Below, one piece after another: positions 1 to 8,910 of a stretch of 64,000 nucleotides of DNA. This DNA is from Saccharothrix sp. NRRL B-16314 (GTDB lineage: Bacteria; Actinomycetota; Actinomycetes; Mycobacteriales; Pseudonocardiaceae). The notes under the pieces were generated by a model. It was not told where the DNA came from, did not search any database, and saw only the letters and a list, made by a program, of their open reading frames with translations. Both the position numbers and the translations under genes were made by a program. The stretch is taken from contig NZ_JNXC01000006.1 of NCBI RefSeq assembly GCF_000716595.1, forward strand, positions 1-64,000, written 5' to 3'. Every line of letters begins with the position of its first letter. Position 1 is the stretch's first letter.

Positions 1-1
1 G

Positions 2-298
2 CCTTGGGAAACGCTCCCGAGGAAACTCGGGTGGCGCGCCCAAGGTCGACCCATCTGTTCCCGACCGCCGAAATGGTGCGACGCGCACCACGTCACATTT
101 TGGGCGGACGGCGGCACCACGGATCTGGACAACCTCGTACTGCTGTGCCGCACGCATCATTCCCTGGTGCACCACTCGCGCTGGCGCATCACCATGACCG
201 GCGGAATTCCGGCCTTCATCCCGCCGCGTCACGTGGACCCCATCCAGAGGCCGCGACAGAACTTCCTCCACCGACCACCGATGCCCATCGCCGCCTGA
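2..298 (+). CDS. HNH endonuclease, C-terminal part (cut by window edge)
   Basis: The frame open from the left edge to the TGA at 296-298 encodes the end of an HNH nuclease. A Cys/His-rich core is visible: CSRPPKWCDAHHV, then about 20 residues on, DNLVLLCRTHHSLVHH, which is the usual HNH metal-finger layout (HH...N...H). The tail after the finger is about 40 residues and Pro-rich. This arrangement is typical of the DUF222/13E12-repeat HNH proteins that are numerous in actinobacteria. The N-terminal domain lies outside the window, so the family assignment rests on the C-terminal finger only. It converges on the sugar isomerase gene, with a strong hairpin between them. Confidence 0.75.
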   Translation, partial: PWETLPRKLGWRAQGRPICSRPPKWCDAHHVTFWADGGTTDLDNLVLLCRTHHSLVHHSRWRITMTGGIPAFIPPRHVDPIQRPRQNFLHRPPMPIAA

Positions 299-366
299 AT
301 ACCACGACCGGACCGGACCACTCACCTCCTGGTCGGCCGTTCGTGGGGGCACGCCCACGGATGAGC

Positions 367-405
367 GCCACCGGAGGGGACGCCGAGAGCGTCCCCTCCG
401 GTGGC
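367..405. terminator. Bidirectional terminator hairpin
   Basis: A perfect inverted repeat with 17-bp arms (367-383 and 389-405) and a 5-base loop lies between two convergent genes, 7 bp beyond the stop of the isomerase gene on the minus strand. There is no clear U-tract on either side, as is common in high-GC actinobacteria. Confidence 0.75.
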
Positions 406-411
406 AAGCGG

Positions 412-1416
412 TCACTCCCCCGTGCTGAAGGCGGCGTCGAAGGAAGCGGCCGGCGGGTCGAACAGGTGCCGCCGGATGAAACCGACCGCCTCCTCCGCGC
501 CCCGCAACCGGTCCATGCCGGCGTCCTCCCACTCCACCGAGATCGGCCCGCGGTAGCCGATCGCGTTCAACGCCCGGAACGACTCCTCCCACGGCACGTC
601 GCCGTGCCCGGTCGACACGAAGTCCCAGCCCCGCCGGGGATCGGCCCACGCCAGGTGCGAGCCGAGCCGCCCGTTGCGGCCGTCGAACCGCTTCTTCGTG
701 TCCTTGCAGTCCACGTGGTAGATCCGGTCGGCGAAGTCGAGGATGAACCCGACCGGGTCGAGGTCCTGCCAGATGAAGTGCGACGGGTCCCAGTTCAGCC
801 CGAACGCCGGCCGGTTGCCGACCGCGTCCAATGCCTTCCGAGTCGTCCAGTAGTCGTACGCGATCTCCGACGGGTGCACCTCGTGCGCGAACCGCACGCC
901 GACCTCGTCGAACACGTCCAGGATCGGGTTCCAGCGCCGGGCGAAGTCCTCGTACCCGGCGTCGATCACGGCCTGCGAGACCGGCGGGAACATCGCCACG
1001 TACTTCCAGGTCGAGGACCCGGTGAAGCCGACGACGGTGTCCACGCCGAGCTTCGCCGCCGCGCGAGCCGTGTCGGCCATCTCCGCGGCGGCACGCCGGC
1101 GCACCGACTCGGGCTCGCCGTCACCCCAGATCCGGGACGGGAGGATGGCCTGGTGGCGGAAGTCGATCGGGTCGTCGCACACGGCCTGCCCGACGAGGTG
1201 GTTGGAGATGGCGAAGACCTCCAACCCGTACTGCTTGAGCATCGCGCGCTTCGCGGGCACGTACTCGTCGTCCGCCAACGCCTTGTCCACCTCGAAGTGG
1301 TCACCCGAGCAGGCGATCTCCAGGCCGTCGTAACCCCATCCCGACGCCAGCCGGCACACCTCCTCGAACGGCAGGTCGGCCCACTGGCCGGTGAACAAGG
1401 TGACCGGTCGGCTCAT
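412..1416 (-). CDS. Sugar phosphate isomerase/epimerase (AP endonuclease 2-like TIM barrel)
   Basis: 334 aa, starting [12 protein letters not shown]. The pattern is that of the xylose isomerase-like TIM-barrel family: GYDGLEIAC near residue 30, [21 protein letters not shown] and SVEWED supply the acidic and His residues that bind the divalent metal in this fold. It probably isomerises or epimerises a keto-sugar produced by the dehydrogenase just upstream. The ATG at 1414-1416 overlaps the stop of that gene (ATGA), so the two are translationally coupled. It is the last gene of the ABC importer operon. The substrate cannot be read from the sequence. Confidence 0.8.
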   Translation of the reverse strand: MSRPVTLFTGQWADLPFEEVCRLASGWGYDGLEIACSGDHFEVDKALADDEYVPAKRAMLKQYGLEVFAISNHLVGQAVCDDPIDFRHQAILPSRIWGDGEPESVRRRAAAEMADTARAAAKLGVDTVVGFTGSSTWKYVAMFPPVSQAVIDAGYEDFARRWNPILDVFDEVGVRFAHEVHPSEIAYDYWTTRKALDAVGNRPAFGLNWDPSHFIWQDLDPVGFILDFADRIYHVDCKDTKKRFDGRNGRLGSHLAWADPRRGWDFVSTGHGDVPWEESFRALNAIGYRGPISVEWEDAGMDRLRGAEEAVGFIRRHLFDPPAASFDAAFSTGE

Positions 1417-2552
1417 CGGGGTTCTCCAATCGTGGTCCACGCGGACTGCTGTCCGGCGCTCTCCTCCACGGCCGCCAGGACCCGCTGCACGCGCAGGCCG
1501 TCGGCGAAGCTGGGCGCGGGGTCCTGCCCGCCGCCGATGGCGGTCAGGAAGTCCGCCACCTCGTGCGTGAACGTGTGCTCGTAGCCGATCAGGTGACCGG
1601 GCGGCCACCAGGCGCCGAAGTACGGGTGGTCCGGCTCGGTGACCAGGATCCGCCGGAAGCCGGCCGCCTGCCCGTCGTCCTCGAAGTACACGGACAGCTC
1701 GTTCATCGCCTCGAAGTCGAACGCCAGGCTGCCGCGCGTGCCGTTGACCTCCAGCCGCATGGCGTTCTTGCGCCCCAACGCGTACCGGGTCGCCTCGAAG
1801 GTGCCCAGCGCGCCGGACGAGAAGCGGGCCATGAACACGGCCGCGTCGTCCACCGTCACCTCGCCACGCCCGTCGCCGTCGGGCCGCGAGCGCACGAACG
1901 TCTCGGTCGTGCCGCTGACCCCGGTGATCAGGTCGCCGGTGACGAACTGGGCGGCGTCCACGATGTGCGCGCCGAGGTCGCCCAACGCGCCGGAACCGGC
2001 GAGTTCACGCCGCAGCCGCCACGTCATCGGCGACTCCGGGTCGGACAGCCAGTCCTGGAGGTACACGGCACGGACGTGCCGGACGTCCCCGATCCTGCCT
2101 TCACCGACCAGCTTGCGGGCCAGCGCGATCGCGGGCACCCGGCGGTAGTTGAACGCGACCATCGACCGGACGCCCCGCGTCGCCGCCTCCTCGGCCGCGG
2201 CGGTCATCGCCTCGGCTTCGGCGACCGTGTTGGCCAGCGGCTTCTCGCACAGCACGTGCTTGCCGGCGGCGAGGGCGGCGAGGGCGATCTCGGCGTGGGT
2301 GTCGCCGGGCGTGCAGATGTCGACGAGCTGCACGTCGTCCCGGGCGACGAGCGCGCGCCAGTCGGTCTCGACGGCGGCCCAGCCGTACTTGGTCGCGGCT
2401 TGCCCGGTGCGCGCCGCGTCACGTCCACCGAGGACGGCCAACCGTGGCGTCAGCGGCACGTCGAAGAACCGGTGGACGTTGCGCCACGCGTGCGAGTGCA
2501 CCGCGCCCATGAACGCGTGGCCGACCATGCCCACGCCGATCTCGTCTGTCAT
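1413..2552 (-). CDS. Gfo/Idh/MocA-family sugar dehydrogenase
   Basis: 379 aa, NAD(P)-dependent oxidoreductase. The N-terminal Rossmann fold starts with [14 protein letters not shown]. The family's EKP motif (HVLCEKPLA) is near residue 100, followed by [10 protein letters not shown] and the C-terminal sheet domain. The stretches [20 protein letters not shown] and [15 protein letters not shown] resemble what I remember of levoglucosan-dehydrogenase-type members, but myo-inositol or other sugar dehydrogenases share much of this. Start ATG at 2550-2552. It lies 47 bp downstream of the binding-protein gene and overlaps the isomerase start by 4 bp. Role inferred: first oxidation of the imported sugar. 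Confidence 0.82.
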   Translation of the reverse strand: MTDEIGVGMVGHAFMGAVHSHAWRNVHRFFDVPLTPRLAVLGGRDAARTGQAATKYGWAAVETDWRALVARDDVQLVDICTPGDTHAEIALAALAAGKHVLCEKPLANTVAEAEAMTAAAEEAATRGVRSMVAFNYRRVPAIALARKLVGEGRIGDVRHVRAVYLQDWLSDPESPMTWRLRRELAGSGALGDLGAHIVDAAQFVTGDLITGVSGTTETFVRSRPDGDGRGEVTVDDAAVFMARFSSGALGTFEATRYALGRKNAMRLEVNGTRGSLAFDFEAMNELSVYFEDDGQAAGFRRILVTEPDHPYFGAWWPPGHLIGYEHTFTHEVADFLTAIGGGQDPAPSFADGLRVQRVLAAVEESAGQQSAWTTIGEPR

Positions 2553-2599
2553 CAGCAACCTTTCACTGCAGCGGTGTCCGAACGGCCCGGTGATCCGGG

Positions 2600-3646
2600 T
2601 CAGGAGTCGAAGCCGACGTCGAGGTACTGGTCGACGTTCTCCTTGGTCACCACGGCGGAGTAGGTGGTGATGGACGCCGGTACGTCGTGCTCGGCCAGGT
2701 CGCCGATGCCCTTGGCCTGGCCCAGCAGCCTGGCCAGCGCGATCGCCGAGGACGCCATCGACGGGCTGTAGAGGACGGTCGCCTTGACCACGCCGCTGTC
2801 GGCCTTGATCAGGTCCATCATGTTGCGCGACCCGGCGCCGCCGACCATGACGAATTCCTTGCGGCCCGCGCTGTCGATGGCCGCCATCACGCCGATGCCC
2901 TGGTCGTCGTCGTGGTTCCACAGCGCGTCCAGCTTGGCTGCCGACTGGAGCAGGTTCGCGGTCTGCTGCTCGCCCGACTCGGACGTGAACGACGCCGAGA
3001 CGCGCGGTCCGACGGAGAAGCCGGCGCGCGCCAACGCGTCCCGGAAGCCCTTGCTGCGCTCCTGGGTGAGCGGCAGCGAGTCGATGCCCGCGACCTCGCC
3101 GATGATCGGGTTGCCGATGTTCTTGGCCTTCATCTGCTCGACGATGTACTCGCCCGCGTTGACGCCCATCCGGTAGTTGTCGCCGCCGATCCACAGCCGG
3201 TAGGCGAGCGGGGTGTCGAAGACCCGGTCGACGTTGACGACGGGGATGCCCGCGTCCATGGCCTGCCGGCCGACCTCGGTCAGCGCCTTGCCGTCGAACG
3301 GCAGCACCACCAGCACGTCGACCTTGTCGTTGATCAGCGTCTCGACCTGGCCGATCTGCTGGTTGACGTCGTTGGTGCCCTCGGTGGCCTTGAACGTGAC
3401 GTCGGAGAACCGGTCGGCCTGCGCCTTCGCGTTCTTGGTCATGGCCGCCATCCAGCCGTGGTCGGCGGCGGGCGCGGAGAAGCCGATGGTGACCTGCTTG
3501 CCCGGCTGGCTGTTCTGGCCCGAGCCGCCCGCGACGGCGTTCGGCGCGGTGTTCGCGGACTCGTTGGACGTGCAGCCGGCGAGGAGGGCGGCGGTGCCGA
3601 CGGCGGTGGTTCCCCAGAGGAACCGGCGGCGGTCGAGTGAGGACAT
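2600..3646 (-). CDS. Sugar ABC transporter substrate-binding lipoprotein (RbsB-like)
   Basis: 348 aa. The N-terminus has a twin-arginine signal (DRRRFLWG) running into a lipobox (LLAGC, Cys about residue 25), so it is a Tat-exported lipoprotein. The mature part is a type I periplasmic-binding fold: VTIGFSAPAADHGWMAAMTKNAK, LINDKVDVLVVLPFDGKAL, IPVVNVDR. This is the peripla_BP_4/RbsB class that works with CUT2 importers. The start at 3646 is preferred because the signal peptide begins there; a much longer upstream reading is not protein-like. The permease gene ends 44 bp upstream, so they are probably cotranscribed. Confidence 0.88.
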   Translation of the reverse strand: MSSLDRRRFLWGTTAVGTAALLAGCTSNESANTAPNAVAGGSGQNSQPGKQVTIGFSAPAADHGWMAAMTKNAKAQADRFSDVTFKATEGTNDVNQQIGQVETLINDKVDVLVVLPFDGKALTEVGRQAMDAGIPVVNVDRVFDTPLAYRLWIGGDNYRMGVNAGEYIVEQMKAKNIGNPIIGEVAGIDSLPLTQERSKGFRDALARAGFSVGPRVSASFTSESGEQQTANLLQSAAKLDALWNHDDDQGIGVMAAIDSAGRKEFVMVGGAGSRNMMDLIKADSGVVKATVLYSPSMASSAIALARLLGQAKGIGDLAEHDVPASITTYSAVVTKENVDQYLDVGFDS

Positions 3647-3690
3647 GGCTGACTCCCGGGCGTGGGTCGGAGTGGCGGTTGTGCCGTGCG

Positions 3691-4698
3691 TCAGGTGGTT
3701 CGTGCTCCGCGGTGGCGGGCTGTCGTGCGTTGGAGGAGCACCGCGGCGACGATGATCACGCCCTTCGCGATGTTCTGGATGTCGGTGTCGAGGTTGTTCT
3801 GGGTGAAGATGTTGCCCACCACGGTGAAGATCAGGACCCCGATCAGCGTGCCGATCAGCGAGCCGCGACCGCCGCTGAGCAGCGTGCCGCCGATGACGAC
3901 TGCGGCGATCGCGTCCAGCTCGTAGAACATGCCGTTGGTGGACGCGCCCGAGGTGGTGCGGGCGACGACCATGAGCGCCGCGATGCCGCAGCACAGCCCG
4001 GCGATGCCGTAGACGAGGGCGGTGTGCCGCCGGACGTCGATACCGGCCAGGCGGGCGGCTTCGGCGTTGCCGCCGACGGCGAACGTGCGGCGGCCGAACG
4101 TGGTGCGGTTGAGCAGCACCCAGCCGACCGCGAACACCGCGGCCAGCATCCAGATCAGCACCGGGACGCCGAGGATGTCACCGCGGAAGAACGTGGTGAA
4201 CCCGGTCTCGGTGACGACCTGCGTGCGGCGGCCGGACAGCCGTTCGGCCAGGCCCTTCGCCGACGCGTACATGGCGAGAGTGGCGATGAACGGCACTATC
4301 CGCCCGTACGAGATCAGCAGGCCGTTGACCAGGCCGCAGCCCAGGCCGACGAGCAAGGCGCACAGCACCATCACCACCGGCCCGTACGACTGGGTGGCGA
4401 CCGTCGTCATCCACACGCCCGACAGCGCCACGATGGAGCCGACGGACAGGTCGATGCCGCCGCTGATGATCACGAACGTCATGCCGACGCTGACCACGCC
4501 GATGGCCGCGGCCAGGCGCAGCATCGTGGAGATGTTGGCCTCGGTGAGGAAGCTGTCCGGTCGGGTGGCGTAGCCGACCGCGCACAGCACCACCAGCACG
4601 CCCAGCAGGCCGGTGAGCCTCAGGTCGAGGTGGCGCCGGTGCTTCCGCGGCGCCTCGGGCGGCGCCGATTTCGGGTCGAGCACCCGGGCTTCGGTCAC
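3691..4698 (-). CDS. Sugar ABC transporter permease (RbsC-like, CUT2)
   Basis: 335 aa, hydrophobic, 8-10 predicted membrane segments after a charged 25-residue N-terminus. Family signatures are visible: GMTFVIISGGIDLSVGS (residues about 70-86), NGLLISYGRIVPFIATL, TTFGRRTFAVGGNAEAARLAGI (the loop that contacts the ATPase) and VVIGGTLLSGGRGS. GTG start whose last bases overlap the ATPase stop (GTGA, 4695-4698). It should form the homodimeric channel partner of the ATPase and lipoprotein on either side. Confidence 0.9.
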   Translation of the reverse strand: MTEARVLDPKSAPPEAPRKHRRHLDLRLTGLLGVLVVLCAVGYATRPDSFLTEANISTMLRLAAAIGVVSVGMTFVIISGGIDLSVGSIVALSGVWMTTVATQSYGPVVMVLCALLVGLGCGLVNGLLISYGRIVPFIATLAMYASAKGLAERLSGRRTQVVTETGFTTFFRGDILGVPVLIWMLAAVFAVGWVLLNRTTFGRRTFAVGGNAEAARLAGIDVRRHTALVYGIAGLCCGIAALMVVARTTSGASTNGMFYELDAIAAVVIGGTLLSGGRGSLIGTLIGVLIFTVVGNIFTQNNLDTDIQNIAKGVIIVAAVLLQRTTARHRGARTT

Positions 4699-6293
4699 TG
4701 GACCTCCTCCTCCGTCACAGCCGCTGTGTTCTCGGTGATGGCGCTCTCGGTGATCGCGCTCTCGGTGATGGCGCTGCCGCTCATCACGATGTCCAGCACG
4801 GCGGCCTCGGTCAGCTCGTCGGCCCGCCGGTCCTCGACCACCTCGCCGTCGCGCAGCACCAGCACCCGGTCGGCCAGGCCCAGTACCTCGGCGACCTCGC
4901 TGGACACCAGCACCACGGCCACGCCGGCCGCCGCCAGTTCGTGGATCACCCGGTACAGCTCGGCCCGCGCGCCGACGTCCACCCCGCGCGTCGGCTCGTC
5001 CAGCAGGAGCACCTTGCAGCCCCGGACCAGCCAGCGCGCCACGACGGCCTTCTGCTGGTTGCCGCCGGAGAACTCGGCGACCAGCCGGCCGGGGTCGGCG
5101 GGGCGCAGGTCCAGCCGTTCCAGGGTGGCCTTCGAGTCCTTCAGCTCCCGGGCACGGTCCATGAAACCGGCGCGGCTGTACGCCGGAAGGCTGGACAGCG
5201 TCACGTTGTGCGCCACCGACAGGTCCAGCAGCAGGCCCTGCGCCTTGCGCTCTTCCGGCGCGAGGCCGATGCCCGCCTTGACGGCCGCGACGACGCTGCC
5301 CGGTCGGACCGGTCTGCCGTCGACCGCGACGTGCCCGGAGTCCGGCTTCCGTGCGCCGAACACCGTTTCCAGGATCTCGCTGCGCCCCGCGCCGACCAGG
5401 CCCGCGATGCCCAGCACCTCTCCCGCGTGCACGTGGAAGGTGACGTCCTTGAACTCGCCCTCGCGGGTGAGGTCCGTGACGGTCAGCACCTCGCGGCTGG
5501 TGTCGACGGTGGAGGTGTCGCGGTGCGGGAAGACGGTCTCGACCTTGCGGCCGGACATGAGGTCGACCAGGTCGGCCGTCGGGGTGTGCGCGGGGAGGTT
5601 CGCGGCGACCGTGCGGCCGTCCTTGAGCACGGTGACCCTGGTGCCGATGCGGCGGATCTCGTCCAGGCGGTGCGAGATGTAGAGGACGGAGACGCCGGCG
5701 CCGGTGAGCTCGCCGACGATGCGGAACAGGTTGTCGACCTCGTCGGCGGCCAAGGCGGCGGTCGGCTCGTCCATCACGATGAGCCGGGCGTCGTGGGCCA
5801 GCGCGCGGGCCATCGAGACCAGCTGCATGCCGGCCGCGGACAGCCTGCCCACTTCGCGGTCAGGGTCGATCTCCGGGTGGCCGAGACGGGTCATGAGCCT
5901 TTGGGTCCGGTCACGGGCCGCCGCGCGCCGGGTGAAGCCGAACCTGGTGGGCTCGTGGCCGAGGAAGACGTTCTCCGCGACGCTGATGTCCGGCACGAGG
6001 TCCAGTTCCTGGTACATCGTGGCGATGCCCAGCCGCAGTGCGGCCACCGGTGACGGGAGGGTGGTCGGGGCGCCACGCCAGGTGATCTCGCCGTCGTCCG
6101 GCTGGTGCGCGCCCGAGAGGACCTTGATCAGGGTGGACTTGCCCGCGCCGTTCTGGCCGAGCAGGCAGTGCACCTCGCCTTCGGCCACGTCCAGGTCGAC
6201 CTGGTCCAGGGCGCGCACGCCGGGGAAGGTCTTGCCGATGCCCGCCATCCTGAGCAGGTTCGACTCGCGTCGGCCTTCCTTCTGCGCCTGCAT
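4695..6293 (-). CDS. Sugar ABC transporter ATP-binding protein, duplicated NBD (RbsA-like)
   Basis: 532 aa with two nucleotide-binding domains. NBD1 has Walker A GQNGAGKST (about residues 49-57) and Walker B LIVMDEPTAAL. NBD2 has the degenerate Walker A GLVGAGRSE typical of RbsA-type proteins, then FSGGNQQK and Walker B LLLDEPTRGVD. Start ATG at 6291-6293, preceded by GGAGAGACG. First gene of the operon and divergent from nothing on its right; the 217-bp gap upstream should hold the promoter. The C-terminus carries a tandem Ala-Ile-Thr-Glu-Ser repeat not expected in the family. Confidence 0.9.
   Translation of the reverse strand: MQAQKEGRRESNLLRMAGIGKTFPGVRALDQVDLDVAEGEVHCLLGQNGAGKSTLIKVLSGAHQPDDGEITWRGAPTTLPSPVAALRLGIATMYQELDLVPDISVAENVFLGHEPTRFGFTRRAAARDRTQRLMTRLGHPEIDPDREVGRLSAAGMQLVSMARALAHDARLIVMDEPTAALAADEVDNLFRIVGELTGAGVSVLYISHRLDEIRRIGTRVTVLKDGRTVAANLPAHTPTADLVDLMSGRKVETVFPHRDTSTVDTSREVLTVTDLTREGEFKDVTFHVHAGEVLGIAGLVGAGRSEILETVFGARKPDSGHVAVDGRPVRPGSVVAAVKAGIGLAPEERKAQGLLLDLSVAHNVTLSSLPAYSRAGFMDRARELKDSKATLERLDLRPADPGRLVAEFSGGNQQKAVVARWLVRGCKVLLLDEPTRGVDVGARAELYRVIHELAAAGVAVVLVSSEVAEVLGLADRVLVLRDGEVVEDRRADELTEAAVLDIVMSGSAITESAITESAITENTAAVTEEEVQ
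4731..4773 (-). repeat. 15-bp tandem repeat encoding AITES units
   Basis: Three near-identical units of about 15 bp (CTCTCGGTGATGGCG and variants) in frame near the 3' end of the ABC ATPase gene, giving SAITESAITESAITEN. The units differ by single bases, so the repeat probably arose by slippage. Confidence 0.8.
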
Positions 6294-6510
6294 CGTCTCT
6301 CCGGCTTCGTCGGGGGGCGTCGATCGTGGTCCAGCTCACGTTCCGGGTCGGGTTCTGCCCGATCCTGACAGTTCCCCGCGCAGAGTGACAACGTTTCGGC
6401 CCGACTTTTGCCACACCGTTGCGAAAGTCTGTTCGGTTTTGCCGGAAGGTCTGTGCTTTTGCGAATTCTGTGGCGACTCTGCTGTCACGGTGACGCCGCG
6501 GTGAGGTCGA
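6294..6510. promoter_or_regulatory. Promoter region of the sugar ABC operon
   Basis: 217 bp between the ATPase start and the ROK stop, the only sizeable gap upstream of the operon. It contains four TTTTGC/GTTGC-type short repeats at 6406-6412, 6418-6425, 6437-6443 and 6457-6463, about 20 bp apart for the last three, in a locally AT-richer stretch. These are candidate binding sites for the adjacent ROK regulator. No -35/-10 pair could be assigned with confidence. Confidence 0.4.
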
Positions 6511-7716
6511 TCAGCCCGCCGGGGAGAACGCCCGGTCGGTCGCGGACCAGGCGGCGCCGGTCACGCCGGCCAGGTCGCCCAGCTCGGACAGCACGATGGG
6601 CAGGTTGCCGGTGGCCAACGGCAGGGACCGGCGGTAGACGGCGCTGCGCACCTCGGCCAGCAGGGAGTGGCCCAGCCGGGACACGCCGCCGCCGATGACG
6701 ACCATGCCCGGGTTGAGGAAGCTGACCAGCGACGCGACGGCCTGCCCGAGTCGCCGCCCACCCTCGCGCACCAGGTTGGCCGCGGCGAAGTCGCCCGCCG
6801 CGGCAGCCGCGCCGACGTCCTCGGCGGTGAGGACGCCCTTGTCGCGCAGGGCGGTGGCGAGGGCGACGGAACGTCCGCTGCGGGCGAGGGCGGTGGCGTC
6901 ACGGGCGAGCGCCGCACCGCCGAAGCACGCCTCCAGGCACCCGACCTCGCCGCACGCGCAGGCCGGGCCGTAGTCGTCCAGCCTGATGTGCCCGATGTCG
7001 CCGGCCGTCCCGGCCACGCCCCGGTAGACCCGTCCACCGAGGACGATCCCGCAGCCGATGCCGGTGCCGACCTTGACGAAGATCAGGTCTTCGAGCGACC
7101 GGGCGACACCCGCGTGGCGTTCGCCGAGCGCCATGACGTTCACGTCGTTGTCCACGGTGACCGGGCAGCCCCACCGGCCGGCGAGTTCGTCGCGCACGGG
7201 ATAGCGGTCCCAGCCGGGCATGATCGGCGGCGCGACCGGCATGCCGTCGCGGAAGCTCACCGGACCCGGCAGCCCGATGCCGGCGCCGATCAGCCGGCCG
7301 GGCGCCTTGGCGTAGACGGTGTCGGCCAGCTCGACGACCCGGCCGAGCACCTGCGCGGGGCCGTTGCGGACGTCGCAGTCCTCGCTGTGGCTCTCCAGCA
7401 CCTCGCAGCGGCCGTCCGTGACGGCGACCGTCACCGAGGTCGCGCCGACGTCGACACCGAGGACGCGCAGGTCGTCGGCCAGGTGGACGAGCGTGGAACG
7501 CCGCCCGCCCCGGCTCGCCGCCGGCCCGCCGACCTGCACGAGCCCGACGTCCACCAGCCTGGCCAGCTCGGCGGCCAGCTTGGCGCGCGGCAGTTCGAGC
7601 CGCTCACCCAGGGCCACCCGGGACATCGCACCCTCGTCGCGGAGCAGCCCGAGCAACTGCGACTGCCTGCCGGAGACGACATGCGGCTGCTGACCGCTGC
7701 CCTTCGCGCTGCCCAT
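6511..7716 (-). CDS. ROK-family transcriptional regulator (NagC/XylR type)
   Basis: 401 aa. The N-terminal winged helix (residues about 15-75, SQLLGLLRDEGAMSRVALGERLELPRAKLAAELARLVDVGLV) is followed by a ROK sugar-kinase-like domain: GVDVGATSV, ENDVN-type VDNDVNVMALGE, GTGIGCGIVLGG, and the zinc motif CACGEVGCLEAC. It likely senses the sugar imported by the adjacent operon and represses it. It is transcribed in the same direction as that operon, 217 bp upstream. A 33-bp palindrome 15 bp upstream of its start suggests autoregulation. Start ATG at 7714-7716. Confidence 0.88.
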   Translation of the reverse strand: MGSAKGSGQQPHVVSGRQSQLLGLLRDEGAMSRVALGERLELPRAKLAAELARLVDVGLVQVGGPAASRGGRRSTLVHLADDLRVLGVDVGATSVTVAVTDGRCEVLESHSEDCDVRNGPAQVLGRVVELADTVYAKAPGRLIGAGIGLPGPVSFRDGMPVAPPIMPGWDRYPVRDELAGRWGCPVTVDNDVNVMALGERHAGVARSLEDLIFVKVGTGIGCGIVLGGRVYRGVAGTAGDIGHIRLDDYGPACACGEVGCLEACFGGAALARDATALARSGRSVALATALRDKGVLTAEDVGAAAAAGDFAAANLVREGGRRLGQAVASLVSFLNPGMVVIGGGVSRLGHSLLAEVRSAVYRRSLPLATGNLPIVLSELGDLAGVTGAAWSATDRAFSPAG

Positions 7717-7730
7717 GACGTCAATTTACG

Positions 7731-7763
7731 GCGAGACGCGATCACCAGGTGATCGCGTCTCGC
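7731..7763. promoter_or_regulatory. 33-bp palindrome upstream of the ROK gene (candidate operator)
   Basis: Perfect inverted repeat: arm GCGAGACGCGATCACC (7731-7746), one central base, then its exact complement (7748-7763). It ends 15 bp before the ROK start codon. Both the length and the perfect symmetry suggest a dimeric repressor site rather than a terminator, since the neighbouring genes diverge here. Confidence 0.7.
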
Positions 7764-8093
7764 GGACGACAAGTCGAACGGGCGCGCGCGGACGTGACGG
7801 GACAGCGGAGGTTGCGTTGATGCCCCGACTCACTCGTTCGTGACCGTGTTGCCGCATCGGTGACGATTAAGACGACACAGAGTAGTCACAGTCGGCAGCA
7901 AACGTGACCCGTGTCACCCATTAATGCCGTTTGCTTGCCACTTCAAATCACCAACGGTTACGTTCTCGGCCGCAGATCACGGTTCCATCACCGAACGGAC
8001 ACGGGCCACTCATCCCCCGAAACGGCCCGCGACCACCTGGATCCCCCGCCGGGGTTCGGTGACGGAGTTCCCCGACCGCAGGAGGCTGCACCC
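7764..8093. other. Divergent intergenic/5' leader region
   Basis: 330 bp between the ROK palindrome and the transglycosylase start. The middle (about 7860-7970) is AT-richer and probably holds the promoter of the rightward gene. A strong AGGAGG Shine-Dalgarno sits at 8080-8085. I looked for a c-di-AMP (ydaO-type) riboswitch, common before actinobacterial cell-wall hydrolases, and could not convince myself of its conserved core. Confidence 0.5.
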
Positions 8094-8903
8094 TTGGCTC
8101 GGCATGTCCGTCACAAGAACAAACGCGAGCAGACCACGTTCCAGGTCCCAGCGCCACCACCCGGCTACAAGGGCGCGCACCGGGCCGAGTCCGAGCGGGT
8201 CCTCCCGCGCCGCATCGCGGGTGTGGCGGTGGCCGTCGGCATCGTCGGCGCCGCCGGAGCCGCGGCCCACGCGATGACCGGGACGTTCAGCCCCGTCGCC
8301 GGTGGCGCGGACTTCGGTGGCGTGCCGGACCAGTCGGCACCCATCGGCAAGGTCGAGACCGTGCACGCGGTCGACCTCGGCTCGGAGACCGCCCGGATCA
8401 TCCGCCAGGAGCAGCTGGCCGCGATGCAGGCGTTCAACCAGGCCAGCGGCGTGGCGCAGGACGGCTACGCGGCGCGCAAGGCGGCCGAGGAGAAGGCCGC
8501 GCGTGAGGCGTGGGAGGCAGCGGAGGCGCGCAAGCCGCCGAAGCAGCGTCAGATCGAGGGCTGGATCCGCGAGGCGATCGCCGTCCTGGCGGCCAACGGC
8601 ACCCCGATCACCGAAGCCAGCATGGACGAGATCTACACGATCATCATCAAGGAGTCGAACGGCAACCCCAACGCCGTCAACACCTGGGACTCCAACGCCG
8701 CCCGCGGCACACCGTCCAAGGGCCTGATGCAGTGCATCGACCCGACGTTCCGGACACACATGCTGCCCGGCTACGGCGACATCTACGCCCCGGTCGACAA
8801 CATCATCGCCGGCGTCCGCTACACCTACGCCCGCTACGGCGGCTTCGACAACCACCCTGGCCTCGTGGGCATCAACCAGGGCAGCGGTTACGTCGGCTAC
8901 TGA
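8094..8903 (+). CDS. Exported transglycosylase (SLT/lysozyme-like fold)
   Basis: 269 aa. The TTG at 8094 is chosen as start because AGGAGG lies 8 bp upstream; longer in-frame readings begin without a ribosome site. A basic N-terminus is followed by a single hydrophobic segment (IAGVAVAVGIVGAAGAAAHA, near residue 45), so the protein is exported or anchored. A charged, Ala/Glu-rich helical stretch precedes the C-terminal domain, which reads EIYTIIIKESNGNPNAVNTWDSNAARGTPSKGLMQCIDPTFRTHML...YAPVDNIIAGVRYTYARYGG. That is the lytic transglycosylase pattern, with Glu in KESNGNPNA as the catalytic acid. Likely a peptidoglycan muramidase. Confidence 0.85.
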   Translation: MARHVRHKNKREQTTFQVPAPPPGYKGAHRAESERVLPRRIAGVAVAVGIVGAAGAAAHAMTGTFSPVAGGADFGGVPDQSAPIGKVETVHAVDLGSETARIIRQEQLAAMQAFNQASGVAQDGYAARKAAEEKAAREAWEAAEARKPPKQRQIEGWIREAIAVLAANGTPITEASMDEIYTIIIKESNGNPNAVNTWDSNAARGTPSKGLMQCIDPTFRTHMLPGYGDIYAPVDNIIAGVRYTYARYGGFDNHPGLVGINQGSGYVGY

Positions 8904-8910
8904 GCCGGAG

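Noticed and set aside
7764..8093. c-di-AMP (ydaO-type) riboswitch before the transglycosylase.
   Set aside because: The conserved core elements could not be matched; only GC-rich pairing stretches are seen.
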